A stretch of 64,000 bases of DNA from Clostridiales bacterium Firm_09 (GCA_001604065.1 LVAO01000006.1:1-64000); one strand, 5' to 3'; counted from the first letter of the stretch, positions 19,350 through 30,310 are shown. Numbers and translations are program-made. The notes: generated by a model from the letters alone, not told the origin.

Positions 19350-20267
19350 ATGAAAAAAGAAGTATTTGTGAGTTATGACGGCAAAAAGCTCGCATGTTTT
19401 TTGTGGGACGATGTGACAAATCCAAAAGGTGTCATCCAGATTGTTCACGGGATGACCTCGCATATGCAAAGATTTAAAGAGTTCGGAGAAGAGCTGAATC
19501 GCCGTGGATATATCGCCTACGGCGACGATCATCGGCCGCATGGAGAAACAGCGGGATTAGAAAACCTTGGAAAAGCCGGCAAAAACAATTTTTCAGAAAA
19601 CGTACGGGATGAAATTGAGATTACCAAAATGCTCAAAGCGCGCTTCCGTCTCCCGGTACAGCTTTTTTCGCACAGCTACGGCTCCTTTCTTGCCCAGTCT
19701 TATATTACAACGGATTCTGCTTTGATAGACGGACTGATTCTTTCCGGCTCCGCATATATGGGTGGGCTCAAACTCGCATCAGGCAAGCTTCTGACCGGAA
19801 TTCAGAGATTGACACACCGTATGGACACTCCCAACAAGCTGCTTTTTGCTATGACCTTTGTCAAAAACAACAAATACTTTCCGGCAGAAACTCTAAAGAA
19901 CAGCTGGCTCAGCCGCGACCCGGGCATGGTGGAGCAATACAATAAAGACCCGTATTGCAATTTTTTGATGACGCATGGTTTTTATTATTCCATGATGCGG
20001 GGATTGTGGGACACCTATAAAAAATCCAATTTGAATCGGATCCGTAAAGACCTTCCCATTCTGATTATGAGCGGGTCTTTGGACCCTCTCGGGCAGATGG
20101 GCAAAAAAGTCAGGAAGCTGCATGACATGTATGCATCTTTGGGTATAAGCAATCTTAAGCTGCGCATATATGAGGGCGCCCGGCATGAGCTGACTTCCGA
20201 CCCGGACAAAGAAAGAATACTCAATGATATCACGGATTTTTTTGACGCAAACATTATAGGGAAGTAA
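19350..20267 (+). CDS. Alpha/beta hydrolase (monoacylglycerol lipase-like)
   Basis: 305 aa; HGMTSHMQRF; FSHSYGSFLAQ nucleophile elbow. Confidence 0.87.
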   Translation: MKKEVFVSYDGKKLACFLWDDVTNPKGVIQIVHGMTSHMQRFKEFGEELNRRGYIAYGDDHRPHGETAGLENLGKAGKNNFSENVRDEIEITKMLKARFRLPVQLFSHSYGSFLAQSYITTDSALIDGLILSGSAYMGGLKLASGKLLTGIQRLTHRMDTPNKLLFAMTFVKNNKYFPAETLKNSWLSRDPGMVEQYNKDPYCNFLMTHGFYYSMMRGLWDTYKKSNLNRIRKDLPILIMSGSLDPLGQMGKKVRKLHDMYASLGISNLKLRIYEGARHELTSDPDKERILNDITDFFDANIIGK

Positions 20268-20346
20268 ATTAAAAAATCCTCCGGATTGCATCCTATCCCT
20301 TCCGTCAATCCGATGCAGATGTTTCTCCTTAGCCCACCGGCACGAC

Positions 20347-20756
20347 TTAAGGAACCACTTCACAAATCACGTTTGCAGAATGAATTTTGTCATCTAGGTG
20401 CGGATTTCGGAATTATAGCGGAATCTGATGGTGGTTTCTTTGGTTTTCGGCTGATTTTTAGCCTTTTTATTCAGTTTTTGCTGTTTTTGGTCAGACCTAT
20501 CCTATGAATTGTGGATAAAGCGGTTTTTCTGCTTTGATTTTTTAGATGATCTTCACCAGATTGACGCAGGCAAAGAGCATATTCAGATGACCTTCGTTTT
20601 TGGCAAGTCCCGGATCATACAAACCCATTTTTTGAAAGGAACAATGGCTTCCATATCAGAAAGAAATCTCTCTCTTTTTGTAACTCTTGACTTGGCGGAT
20701 TGCTCGATATCGGCAAAGGAAAGCTGGTCTCAAAGATTTATGAAGTGTTTCCTTAA
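20347..20756 (-). mobile_element. Non-autonomous IS5-derived element (410 bp including both TTAA), complete at both ends
   Basis: TIRs TTAAGGAACCACTTCACAAATC and TTAAGGAAACACTTCATAAATC (20/22); interior encodes transposase N- and C-terminal fragments only. Confidence 0.82.
20530..20729 (-). pseudogene. Internally deleted IS5-like transposase
   Basis: DQLSFADIEQSAKSRVTKRERFLSDMEAIVPF...; out-of-frame GLAKNEGHLNMLFACVNLVKII. Confidence 0.75.
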
Positions 20757-20996
20757 GAACCTTAAAAACTGTATTTTGAACTTGCGCCACACCGTTCTAA
20801 ACAACCAATCGGCTTCATATACTGTTGTATGATATGGGGCGCGGCATCCTGAAGGAGCCGCGCCTCTGTTTCTATAAGTTGCCCCTCCCATAAGATACTT
20901 CTGTTTTTCTCCATTTCGGAATTCTTATGTTTTTGCATGGCCGCTGCCCGCACGGCCCCTAGCCTTCTCCTTTGAAGCCCGAGAAGCTTCGCCGGT

Positions 20997-21647
20997 TTAC
21001 GGTTTTTGTCCCGTTGCGCAAAAAATGACCCATTCTGCGATATTGGTCGCGTGGTCGGCTATCCGCTCCAGATATTTTGCTATCATCATCAGATAGATTG
21101 CCTGTTCTGCATTGTCGGCATTTTTTTTGATAAGCTCCACCAGTTCTTCGCGTACAACGCGGAACAGTTCGTCCACTTCATCGTCTGCATCGATCACCCT
21201 TTTTGCCTGTTCGAGATCTTCATTGATAAAAGATGTCATACTTTCGTGCATCATTCCGATGGCATTCTCCGCCATCTTGGGAATATGGACAAGTTTTTTG
21301 ATGTATTTCTCATCCTTATCGATGCTGAGCATGATTTCGGAGATATCCGCTGCCTGATCGCCGATTCTCTCCAAATCAGTAATCATTTTGAGGATTGCCG
21401 AAACTTCGCGGAAATCCTTTGCCACCGGCTGCTGACGCAAAAAGAGACGCAGACACTTCTTCTCGATAGCGCGCTCGTATTCGTCCACCTCCTTATCGCT
21501 TTCTATGACCGCTTGCGCTTCGGCATGATTCCTGTTGACAAGCGCGTCGATACTCCGTCTGATCATCCCTTCACATGCGGCGCTCATCCGTATCGTTTCC
21601 AGCTTGAGTTCTTTCAGCTCGTTTTCATAGGCAATCCGTATCATCAT
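20997..21647 (-). CDS. phoU: Phosphate transport regulator PhoU
   Basis: ELKELKLETIRMSAACEGMIRRSIDALVNR; start adjusted to ATG after AAGGAGGG. Confidence 0.92.
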   Translation of the reverse strand: MMIRIAYENELKELKLETIRMSAACEGMIRRSIDALVNRNHAEAQAVIESDKEVDEYERAIEKKCLRLFLRQQPVAKDFREVSAILKMITDLERIGDQAADISEIMLSIDKDEKYIKKLVHIPKMAENAIGMMHESMTSFINEDLEQAKRVIDADDEVDELFRVVREELVELIKKNADNAEQAIYLMMIAKYLERIADHATNIAEWVIFCATGQKP

Positions 21648-21702
21648 CCCTCCTTGAAATGCAATTTTTATGATTTTCTGTTGAATATTGACCTCCGGTT
21701 GA

Positions 21703-22482
21703 TTATCCGAACCTTCCGGAGATATATCGTTCGGTTTGCCGATGGGCGGGATTGGTAAATATTTTGTCCGTTTCGTCTGCCTCAATGATTTCTCCGAGCA
21801 GAAAGAATACCGTCTTATCGGAAATTCTTGCCGCCTGCTGCATATTGTGCGTAACGACGACGATGGTATAATCCTTTTTCAGCCTGTCGCAGAGATCTTC
21901 GATTTTGCCCGTAGATATTGGGTCAAGCGCGCTGGTGGGTTCGTCCATCAGGATGACTTCCGGCCTGATTGCGAGTGCGCGTGCGATACATAGCCTCTGC
22001 TGCTGCCCCCCGGACAGAGCGAACGCGCTTTTATGAAGCCTGTCTTTGACCTCATCCCACATCGCCGCCTGCATAAGACTCTCTTCAACAATCGCGGCAA
22101 GTTCGCTTTTGCGGCGTATCCCAAGTGCCCGCGCACCGTAAGCAACATTATCAAAAACGCTCATGGGAAAGGGATTGGGCTTCTGAAAGACCATTCCCAC
22201 CTTGCGGCGAAGCAGGGACACATCTCGGATATCCTTATAGATATCCTGCCCGTCAATGGTCACAGAGCCTTCGATACGGCAGCCTTCTATCAAATCGTTC
22301 ATTCGGTTGAGACAACGCAGAAGGGATGACTTTCCACAGCCGGAAGGCCCGATAAAAGCGGTGATTTCTTTATTATAGATATCCAGATTGACATTTTTAA
22401 GAGCCTGGAAATCGCCATAAAACAGATTCAGATTTTTTATGCGGATTCCGACTGCCGGATTGCTTTGCGCCATATCATCCAC
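21703..22482 (-). CDS. pstB: Phosphate ABC transporter ATP-binding protein
   Basis: 259 aa; [36 protein letters not shown]. Confidence 0.96.
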   Translation of the reverse strand: MDDMAQSNPAVGIRIKNLNLFYGDFQALKNVNLDIYNKEITAFIGPSGCGKSSLLRCLNRMNDLIEGCRIEGSVTIDGQDIYKDIRDVSLLRRKVGMVFQKPNPFPMSVFDNVAYGARALGIRRKSELAAIVEESLMQAAMWDEVKDRLHKSAFALSGGQQQRLCIARALAIRPEVILMDEPTSALDPISTGKIEDLCDRLKKDYTIVVVTHNMQQAARISDKTVFFLLGEIIEADETDKIFTNPAHRQTERYISGRFG

Positions 22483-24331
22483 CTTTCAGTTTTTTCTGCA
22501 ATCGCTCGCCGATCCGATTGGAGAGCGTATTCAAGATAAGCACCAGAAGAACGAGAATGGCCGCGGTTGCATATGCCTCATTGACATGCAATCCTTCACC
22601 GGCAAATTTATAAAGGGCGACTGCAAGCGACGTTCCGCCCGACATCAGGCTGTCGGGGGTAGGTTTCAGGGAAGCGCCCATTGTGAAGAGAAGCGGTGCG
22701 GACTCGCTGACAATACGACTGATGCCCAAAATGACCGCCGATACCATGCCCGGCATGGCCGAGGGAACGACCACTCGGAATATTGTGCGCACCTTGCCCG
22801 CGCCAAGGGCAAAGCTTCCTTCCCGCAATGCGTCCGGCACACTTTTCAAGGATTCTTCTGTTGCACGGACTGTCACAGGGATTATCATAATCGCAACGGT
22901 CAAGGCTCCGGCAAGAATGGAAGTACCCAAACCAAGAAGACCGGAGAAAAAAATCAGTCCGAACAATCCGTAAACGATGCTTGGGATGCCTCCCAGGGTC
23001 TCAACCGCCAGCCGCACATACGCTGCGCCCTTCTTTTTGCCCGCATATTCATTCATATAGATTGCGGCAAAGACGCCCAAAGGCATTGCCACCGCAACGC
23101 TTACGGCAACCAGAAGCAGCGTCGCAATAATGGATGGGAAAATGGTCTGGGGACCGCCGTACCTGAAGTCCTCGGTCAAAAATGCCCAGCGGATATGCGG
23201 CAGCCCGTTGATAAACACAAACAAAAGAATGCTGAGCAGTGCGCCGAACGCAAAAAAAGAAGCTGCGGCAGACGCCGCCTTTCCGATAGAAGGAAGCGCC
23301 GAAACAACCTTCTTCATCCACAGCGGAACGGGTTTTTGGGTATCCGCAGGCCTGTCTATGTGTATCGGACCTTCTTTTTTCTTTTTACCGACTTTACAAA
23401 CTTTTGCGGCCCTCTTTATTTTTCGCTCCTCCGTGCCGCGCACAATATTAAAAATGATGTTGATGATAAGAACAACAATGAACAGCACGCATCCCGTGCC
23501 GATGAGCGCTCCCAACTGCAATTCTCCCGCATAACCCATTTCCAGCACAACATTACCGGTCAACGTACGAAAACTGGAGAATAAATCTTTGGGGATGACC
23601 GGGCTGTTGCCAGCGACCATGATGACCGCCATCGTTTCTCCGATTGCTCTGCCGGTACCCAATATGAGCGAAGCATAAATGCCGCTTTTTGCCGCGGGTA
23701 CGTTGACAGTAAAGACCACTCTGTCATATTTTGCGCCAAGCGCAAGCGCGCCTTCCGTATAGCTTTTCGGCACAGAATCAAGACCGTTGACAGAAAGCGC
23801 GACAATTGTCGGCAATATCATGACACCCAGCACAACGGATACCGCCATGATTCCGGAGCCGGAGCCATTGTCCGAAAAATAACCCAGTATCGGCAGCAGC
23901 ACCTTCAATCCGAAAAATCCGTATACCACCGAAGGAATACCCGCAAGCAGGCTCACCATCCGAAAAAGCGCTTTTTTAAACCATCCGCGGCAGAATTCAG
24001 CAATATAAACCGCGGTAAAAAAGCCTGTCGTACCCCCAATCAGCAATGCTCCCGCGGTTGCGGCAAAGGAGCCCGCAATCATATTGAAAATGCCGTAGCT
24101 TCCTGTGATTCCGCTGTCGTAGGTATCGTAGCCGGAAGGGCGCCAGACTCTGCCGAAAAGAAAATTCTTCAGCCCGATTTTTGCAATCGCGGGAATCCCT
24201 TTCCAAAAAAGAAAAACAAAAATAGCCAGGACCGCAAAAATGGCAAAGACCGCCGAAAGCATGAATACGCTTTTAAGGACGGCATCCGCATGAAAGGCTG
24301 ATTTTTTAGGAACAGATGAGCGGCTGCGCAT
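22475..24331 (-). CDS. Phosphate ABC transporter permease, PstC-PstA fusion
   Basis: 618 aa single ORF with two permease domains, each with an EAA-like loop ([22 protein letters not shown] and [22 protein letters not shown]). Confidence 0.92.
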   Translation of the reverse strand: MRSRSSVPKKSAFHADAVLKSVFMLSAVFAIFAVLAIFVFLFWKGIPAIAKIGLKNFLFGRVWRPSGYDTYDSGITGSYGIFNMIAGSFAATAGALLIGGTTGFFTAVYIAEFCRGWFKKALFRMVSLLAGIPSVVYGFFGLKVLLPILGYFSDNGSGSGIMAVSVVLGVMILPTIVALSVNGLDSVPKSYTEGALALGAKYDRVVFTVNVPAAKSGIYASLILGTGRAIGETMAVIMVAGNSPVIPKDLFSSFRTLTGNVVLEMGYAGELQLGALIGTGCVLFIVVLIINIIFNIVRGTEERKIKRAAKVCKVGKKKKEGPIHIDRPADTQKPVPLWMKKVVSALPSIGKAASAAASFFAFGALLSILLFVFINGLPHIRWAFLTEDFRYGGPQTIFPSIIATLLLVAVSVAVAMPLGVFAAIYMNEYAGKKKGAAYVRLAVETLGGIPSIVYGLFGLIFFSGLLGLGTSILAGALTVAIMIIPVTVRATEESLKSVPDALREGSFALGAGKVRTIFRVVVPSAMPGMVSAVILGISRIVSESAPLLFTMGASLKPTPDSLMSGGTSLAVALYKFAGEGLHVNEAYATAAILVLLVLILNTLSNRIGERLQKKLKGG

Positions 24332-24333
24332 AA

Positions 24334-25239
24334 TCAGGCAAGTTCTGAAAATTTCTTGATTCCACCGGTATAGATTTTATAAAGCTGGTCAATGGTGATG
24401 TCCTCAAGCGTGTTGTCTTTGTTGACAATGACTGCAATGGCGTCCAGAGCGATGGAAAAGTAATCAAGAGCGGATGCGTCCGCAGACTTGACAGCGCCCG
24501 AAGACATGCCGATGATGTTGCCAATCGTATCGCCTTTGACCGCCGTAATGCCCGCGGCGGAACCCTGCGCATCCTTATTGAATGTTATGCCGATAACGTT
24601 GCTGCCGCCTTTTTTCTGATAATCCGCAATCAGAAGATCCATACAGGGATCCACAGAAGTCGAGCCCTTGATAACGACGGCTCCGCTGATCGGTTCGGCC
24701 GGCGCGATATAGGCGCTTTGCGAAGCGTTTTCCTGTTTCACCAATTTTGCGCCGACGATGTCCTGCGCAGAGGAGCTCCGAAGGTATTTAAGAAAATCTG
24801 CTGCGGCGGGAGTAAGTGCGGCGTTTTTTCTGACAAGAATCACAAAGGGCCTTTGCAACGTATAACTTCCGTCCAGAACGGTTGCCGGAGATCCGGCAAT
24901 GCCTGCAACCTTGACCGCTTTGACGGTATCGTTCAGGGATCCCAAAGAAATATACCCTATCGCGTTTTTGTTTCCCGCAACCTTCATCATGACATTGTTG
25001 GTGGTGTTCTGGATATCCGCGGTTTCGACCAGTGCATCTCTTGAAATGCCGCCGGCCGTTTTCATCAGGCTGTCGCCAGCGGTATTTTTTATCATCCCGT
25101 CAAAGGCTTCTCTGGTGCCGGAGCCCGCTTCACGCGCCACGACGAGGATATCCTTCTCTTCCTTCGTGCAGCCTGCAGAAAGAGCGAGGCCGACAAACGC
25201 CATTGCAACAACAATAATCCGTGCAATCCGTTTCTTCAT
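24334..25239 (-). CDS. pstS: Phosphate ABC transporter substrate-binding lipoprotein
   Basis: 301 aa; lipobox LSAGC; REAGSGTREAF; IKGSTSVDP. Confidence 0.9.
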   Translation of the reverse strand: MKKRIARIIVVAMAFVGLALSAGCTKEEKDILVVAREAGSGTREAFDGMIKNTAGDSLMKTAGGISRDALVETADIQNTTNNVMMKVAGNKNAIGYISLGSLNDTVKAVKVAGIAGSPATVLDGSYTLQRPFVILVRKNAALTPAAADFLKYLRSSSAQDIVGAKLVKQENASQSAYIAPAEPISGAVVIKGSTSVDPCMDLLIADYQKKGGSNVIGITFNKDAQGSAAGITAVKGDTIGNIIGMSSGAVKSADASALDYFSIALDAIAVIVNKDNTLEDITIDQLYKIYTGGIKKFSELA

Positions 25240-25363
25240 GGTAACCTCCTGTGGTTAGTTTCTTTCTTTTCTTATTGATTTACACATTCATGATAAAAAA
25301 ATTCGCAGGAGAGAAAAAAATTTATGGAAGGCGAAAATAAAGGCGTGGTCCCTGAATTTTCTT

Positions 25364-25392
25364 CAAAAAAAACAGCCGCGGTATTCCGCGGC
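25364..25392 (-). terminator. Rho-independent terminator
   Basis: Minus strand GCCGCGGAATACCGCGGCTGTTTTTTTT. Confidence 0.85.
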
Positions 25393-25438
25393 ATATAAAC
25401 TCCATTGTTTTTATCGGAAGAATCAATGGTTATTTTTT

Positions 25439-27016
25439 TCAGTCGTTTTCTTTGGCAGAAGAATCATCGGAGACCGCCATATCGGGGAGCAATTCTTTTT
25501 CTGAGAGCTGTCTTCTTTCGTTCAGTTCGCGAAGGATAACGTCGTGCACATCGTCATTGAGCGCATATTTTAATGTAGGAATTACGGACAGAATACAGCC
25601 GATTGCGGGAGGAATCGAAATGAGGAAAAATAAAATCATCATAATGCTGTCATACTCCGGATTCAGACGGGGCAAAAGGTCATCCGGTCCCATATTTTCG
25701 ATATAACGATTGAGCGCATCCACTTTTTCATCCGAAAATCCGACATATGCGTAGGCTGCTGCGGATAGGATTGTCGCGATACCCGTCGTCAGTTTTGCAA
25801 GAAAAGTCTGGCCTGAGAAAAAGACGCCGTCCGGTCTGGTGCCGTTTTTATATTCCTCAAAATCAACGCAATCGGCTATCATTGCGGATTGGAGGACGAT
25901 GGTGACTCCCGTCGCGCCGCCGCATACGGCAAACAATACGCACAAAACAGCAACATAAACGGGAGAGGACGCAAGTGCGCCTCTGGGCGCAATCCTATAC
26001 AGAACAAAGATAAGCGCAAACGGCAGCGCGCTCAGAAGGTTGCTGCCATTATAAAGCCTTTTTTTGGAGAACCTGCATATCATTCTGGGCGTAAACGCCA
26101 TGGCGACAAAGTTGCCGATGAAGTATCCGCCGCCCAGCACCACCAGGTAAATAAGCGCCTGCGTCGAGTCTTTGCTGGCAAAATAATAGGTAACCAAAGG
26201 CATCACGGCGAGAGCAATCAGCATTTTTGGACTGCCGAGAATACCCGACAAAAGAATCTGTCGGAATGGCTTATTGCCCCAGATGATTTTGAAATTTTCT
26301 TTCATGGTATATTTCTTTTTTGAAGAAGGAATACGCTCACGTATCTTGAAACCGCATAATTGAAACAGCACATATCCGACAAATCCGAAAATGAGCACCG
26401 TCACCAGAAAACCGTACCGTTCTCCATTGGGGCCGCCCATGGTTTCTGCCAGCTTGCCGCTTATGGCAAGCGCCACAGGAAGAATCAACAGGAGAATGAC
26501 GCCGCCGCCGAAATCACCCGCTATCCTTGCCAGCGAAAGAAGTTTGTTGCGGTCTTTATCGTCCTCGGTCATGAGCGCCGTCACTCCCCAGAGCGGAATG
26601 TCGCCTATTGTATAAGTCATGCCATAAAGCACATAAGTGAATGCCGCCCAGCCGACAATCAACGCATTGCGCGCGGCATTGCCACCTATTTCATAAAAGC
26701 CGAAATTGGTAAAGCACAGGACGGTGAAAATATAAATCGGAAGCGGAATAAAAATAAGATACGGCCTGCATTTGCCCCATTTTGTACGTGTTTTATCAAC
26801 AATCGTCCCCATCATGAAATCATTGACCGCATCCCATACCCTTGCCAGCGTCATGATGATGCCAACGGTCATCGCCGGAATCAGAATGGTGAACTGAAGA
26901 TAATACGCCAGTCCTGCGCCGATGATGTTGTAGGTAATATTCTGCCCGAGCATTGAAAGCAGATAGACGTTTCTTTCTGATTTGGTATAGGTAAGCAACT
27001 TCCTTTTCTGTTCCAT
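25439..27016 (-). CDS. GPH-family sugar:cation symporter (MFS)
   Basis: ORF to 27103; start at MEQKRK chosen because of GGAGG 8 nt upstream; VWDAVNDFMMGTIVDKTRTKWGKCRPYL. Confidence 0.88.
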   Translation of the reverse strand: MEQKRKLLTYTKSERNVYLLSMLGQNITYNIIGAGLAYYLQFTILIPAMTVGIIMTLARVWDAVNDFMMGTIVDKTRTKWGKCRPYLIFIPLPIYIFTVLCFTNFGFYEIGGNAARNALIVGWAAFTYVLYGMTYTIGDIPLWGVTALMTEDDKDRNKLLSLARIAGDFGGGVILLLILPVALAISGKLAETMGGPNGERYGFLVTVLIFGFVGYVLFQLCGFKIRERIPSSKKKYTMKENFKIIWGNKPFRQILLSGILGSPKMLIALAVMPLVTYYFASKDSTQALIYLVVLGGGYFIGNFVAMAFTPRMICRFSKKRLYNGSNLLSALPFALIFVLYRIAPRGALASSPVYVAVLCVLFAVCGGATGVTIVLQSAMIADCVDFEEYKNGTRPDGVFFSGQTFLAKLTTGIATILSAAAYAYVGFSDEKVDALNRYIENMGPDDLLPRLNPEYDSIMMILFFLISIPPAIGCILSVIPTLKYALNDDVHDVILRELNERRQLSEKELLPDMAVSDDSSAKEND

Positions 27017-27181
27017 CGCCTTTTCCTCCATACTGGAATCATTATGCTCCATCCTGCGGAGGATGTAAATAGGCAATTCAAAAAAATGTTGCCCGATATG
27101 CAACTCATCTTTAAGAAAATGCGCCGTCCTTCATAACCAAAATCAGCGGTTTATCTGCCTAAGAACACCTGAGAAGAATGC

Positions 27182-27538
27182 TTATCCGCCGCAGGTATCC
27201 TTATGCTGATGCTCATGGCATACCGAACCGGAGGATTTCAGTTCACCCTTCAGGTACCGCTCCGCGGCAGTGCGGGCATCACCGGACGCGCCGGTAATCA
27301 CTTCTATCTTCAAATCATTGAAAATATCGATCGCACCGCTGCCCATTCCCCCGGAGATGATTACATTGACGCCCAGTCCATGAAGATAATTGGGCAAAAA
27401 ACCCGGCCTGTGTCCGGGATTCGGAACAGAAACGGCGTCCTTGACAGTTGTTCCTTCGGCAGAAAAAATCATAAAGTTTTCGCAATGGCCGAAATGTCCT
27501 GTTATGTTGGTGCCTTCGCAGGCTGCAGCTATTTTCAT
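27182..27538 (-). CDS. Dinitrogenase iron-molybdenum cofactor biosynthesis family protein (NifX/NifB-type), Cys/His-rich tail
   Basis: MKIAAACEGTNITGHFGHCENFMIF...; tail CHEHQHKDTCGG. Confidence 0.85.
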   Translation of the reverse strand: MKIAAACEGTNITGHFGHCENFMIFSAEGTTVKDAVSVPNPGHRPGFLPNYLHGLGVNVIISGGMGSGAIDIFNDLKIEVITGASGDARTAAERYLKGELKSSGSVCHEHQHKDTCGG

Positions 27539-27568
27539 AAAACGATTCTCCTTTTCCCATACGGGATT

Positions 27569-28444
27569 TTATTCAATAATGTCGTTATTCTGCAGAATTT
27601 CTATTACTTTCTGAAACACGGCGCGCACTCCTCTTCCGCATGGACTGTCCAGATGCGCAATTGTGGCGCCTGAATTCACAGCTCTTACCGCCTCTGCATC
27701 GTACGGGATACTTCCCGCATAAGCGATGCCTTCTGCGGCGCAATATTCTTTTATTTTTTGGGTTATCGCCGCATTGGTATCCGCCTTGTTGACGCATACG
27801 GCAAGCGGCGTGCCGAAGAAGCGGGCTGTTTGAATGATCCTTTCCATATCGCTCAGACCAGAGATCGAAGGCTCTGCTACAATAAGCGCCATTTGGACTC
27901 CCGACAGCGAAGCGATGACCGGACACCCGATTCCCGGGGACCCGTCTATCACAACAAGCCCCTGCCCGCGATACGCCGAAGCAAGTTGTTTTTTTACTTC
28001 GGTCACCAGCTTGCCGGAGGCGCCGCCGCCCATTTTCAATTTCGCCGTAGAAAAGACGGCCCCTTCGGTATAAAGAAGAAGCTCTCCTCCCGCTTGGGCC
28101 TTCATAACGATAGCGCCGGACGGACAGACCGCCGCACATACACCGCATCCTTCACAGGAAAATGGGTCAATATGATAACCTGCATCATGTCTGACGGCAG
28201 AAAATCTGCATCGGGCTTCACAGTTGCCGCATCCGACGCATTTCTCCTCAACAATATGCGCCTTGGGCAAACCGTAATATTCTTTTGCTTGCGGCGAATC
28301 GTCCCGCCCCGCAATCAGATGAAGATTGGGCGCGTCAACATCGCAATCGGCATACGCCTCCGCCTTCAAAAGCTCAATAAACGCGCCTGCAACCGTTGTT
28401 TTGCCGGTGCCCCCCTTGCCGCTGAGAATCAGAAGCTGTTTCAT
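27569..28444 (-). CDS. MinD/Mrp-like P-loop ATPase with inserted 2x[4Fe-4S] ferredoxin domain
   Basis: SGKGGTGKTTVAGAF; CVGCGNCEARCRFSAVR...CEGCGVCAAVCPSGAI. Confidence 0.92.
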   Translation of the reverse strand: MKQLLILSGKGGTGKTTVAGAFIELLKAEAYADCDVDAPNLHLIAGRDDSPQAKEYYGLPKAHIVEEKCVGCGNCEARCRFSAVRHDAGYHIDPFSCEGCGVCAAVCPSGAIVMKAQAGGELLLYTEGAVFSTAKLKMGGGASGKLVTEVKKQLASAYRGQGLVVIDGSPGIGCPVIASLSGVQMALIVAEPSISGLSDMERIIQTARFFGTPLAVCVNKADTNAAITQKIKEYCAAEGIAYAGSIPYDAEAVRAVNSGATIAHLDSPCGRGVRAVFQKVIEILQNNDIIE

Positions 28445-29283
28445 TCTGCCGCCTCCCGCACTCTGGCAAGAAGCGCAAAAAAAAGTTCTTTTTTGGGATA
28501 ATCAACACGTACTGCGATTTTACCCTCCGAATTCAGCTTTCCCAATGCGCTGTCAAAGGGAATTTCGGCCAGAATGCCTATGCCGTTCTGCAAACAGAAC
28601 TCCCGCGAAGGATTGTTGCCATCGCCGCATTTATTGAGGACAACACCGCAAGGCTTTTTGAAAAGCAGCGCAAGTTCATAGACCATAGCCAGATTATGCG
28701 CGCCAAAAACAGTCGGCTCCGCGACAAGCACACAGTAGTCCGCTTCCCGGATGCTTTCCATCACCGAGCAGGCACTTCCCGGCGGGCAGTCGATGACCGT
28801 CAATCTTGTTTCATTTTTTACAGAATCCATCAGTTGTCGGATAACAGAAACGCCGGTCGCTTCTCCCATGTTCATGGAGCCGCAAAAAGTCTGTACACCC
28901 TCCGAAACACCTTTTTCTATCATGCCCACGATGCGTGCGGTTTCTTTTATTGCCTTCTGCGGGCAAACCAGCGCGCAACCGCCGCAGGAGTGGCAGACTT
29001 CATCAAAAACAACAGGCTTTTTGCCAAATGCCAGCGCATGGAAGCGGCAGAACTCCACGCAGACTTTGCATGCGGTGCATTCTGACAGATCAATGCGCGG
29101 CACAAGAACGCATACCTCCTTGGTTTCGGCAATCTCAGGTCTGAAGAACAGCTTCCCGTCCGGTGCCTCGACATCGCAATCGACATAGCAGGAGTTTTTT
29201 GCCGCTGCGGCAAGATTGACGGCAACAAGTGTTTTTCCCGTTCCGCCTTTTCCGCTTAAAACCGCAATTTTTTTACCTGCCAT
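28441..29283 (-). CDS. MinD/Mrp-like P-loop ATPase with inserted ferredoxin domain (paralogue)
   Basis: [34 protein letters not shown]...CHSCGGCALVCPQKAI; start adjusted from 29400. Confidence 0.92.
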   Translation of the reverse strand: MAGKKIAVLSGKGGTGKTLVAVNLAAAAKNSCYVDCDVEAPDGKLFFRPEIAETKEVCVLVPRIDLSECTACKVCVEFCRFHALAFGKKPVVFDEVCHSCGGCALVCPQKAIKETARIVGMIEKGVSEGVQTFCGSMNMGEATGVSVIRQLMDSVKNETRLTVIDCPPGSACSVMESIREADYCVLVAEPTVFGAHNLAMVYELALLFKKPCGVVLNKCGDGNNPSREFCLQNGIGILAEIPFDSALGKLNSEGKIAVRVDYPKKELFFALLARVREAAE

Positions 29284-29638
29284 GATGATGAAACCCGGGA
29301 TGTATATCCGCAAGGTACTCCAGACGATTGTCCTGATATGCGGCGAGGTTGGACTCGGCGCTTCCGGGCAGATTCTTATAAACCTTGACTTCTCCGTCAA
29401 TCAGCACCTTCGCGGCGTTTTCGCCGTATCTGGGAGCGATGATGACTTTGACTCCTTGATCAATAAGCGTTTGCGCAGCCTGTATGCCAGCTCCTCCCGG
29501 ACTGTTTGCCGCGGGATTTTCAATAAATATACTCTCTTTTGTCGACGTATCATAAAGAAGGAAATACGGCGCCCTCCCGAAAGATGGACATACTTCCGAC
29601 TTCATATCGCTTTCATTTACCGGTATGGCAATTTTCAT
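29273..29638 (-). CDS. NifX/NifB-type dinitrogenase Fe-Mo cofactor family protein
   Basis: [30 protein letters not shown]. Confidence 0.87.
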   Translation of the reverse strand: MKIAIPVNESDMKSEVCPSFGRAPYFLLYDTSTKESIFIENPAANSPGGAGIQAAQTLIDQGVKVIIAPRYGENAAKVLIDGEVKVYKNLPGSAESNLAAYQDNRLEYLADIHPGFHHHGR

Positions 29639-30024
29639 GTTTCACTCCTTTTATTATCGTCATCGGGCGGACAATCATTCCTCCGTCCTGCCCGGCTTCT
29701 GCGGCAGCCCATACCTCCGCATTGTCCTCCTCTGCCGTCGCACAGAAAATATTCTCCGCCTTCAATCAGAAGGGTTTTTCCGTTGACCAATGAATCCGCG
29801 ATTTTTTTGCGCGCAGCGTCATATATCCCCTGCACAGTCGTACGTGCGACGTTCATATGTTCCGAGCACTCTTCCTGCGTCATTCCTTCAAAATCAATCA
29901 GGCGGACGGTTTCATATTCATCGACGGACATGACAATCACACCTTCCGGCGTGCTTCCTATGGGGCCGAAACGATTGATTTCGGGAAGACAGCATACTTT
30001 TCTCCATTTCTTCGGTCTGGGCAT
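29635..30024 (-). CDS. DUF134 family HTH protein
   Basis: [71 protein letters not shown]; Cys-rich tail. Confidence 0.88.
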   Translation of the reverse strand: MPRPKKWRKVCCLPEINRFGPIGSTPEGVIVMSVDEYETVRLIDFEGMTQEECSEHMNVARTTVQGIYDAARKKIADSLVNGKTLLIEGGEYFLCDGRGGQCGGMGCRRSRAGRRNDCPPDDDNKRSET

Positions 30025-30069
30025 TCTTTGGTTCCTCCTGTCCGACCACAGGGGCGTTCTCCTGTGGTC

Positions 30070-30285
30070 TCACACCTTGTTGCTTTGCGACGGATTGACC
30101 GGCTGATTCTGTTTTTGAACGGATTGCGATTGGTTGGCTATATCAAGATACCTTCTTAAGCAGAATCTACGTCCGAATCCGAAACCTCTTCCCTGTACGG
30201 AAGACGCATTGCTGTTGCAGAATCCAAGTCGGCGTCCTGTCATTGTTCCCAGGCCCAACGGACCGGTACCATCTCTCATCGGCAT
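30070..30285 (-). CDS. DUF5320-like small protein
   Basis: MPMRDGTGPLGLGTMTGRRLGFC...; start adjusted; SD AAGGAGGTG 7 nt upstream. Confidence 0.8.
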   Translation of the reverse strand: MPMRDGTGPLGLGTMTGRRLGFCNSNASSVQGRGFGFGRRFCLRRYLDIANQSQSVQKQNQPVNPSQSNKV

Positions 30286-30310
30286 CGGCAAACACCTCCT
30301 TGTTTGATTC

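Noticed and set aside
22439-23584. 381 aa His/Gln/Arg-rich plus-strand ORF opposite pst
   Set aside because: Composition is the antisense of a membrane protein; not a plausible protein.
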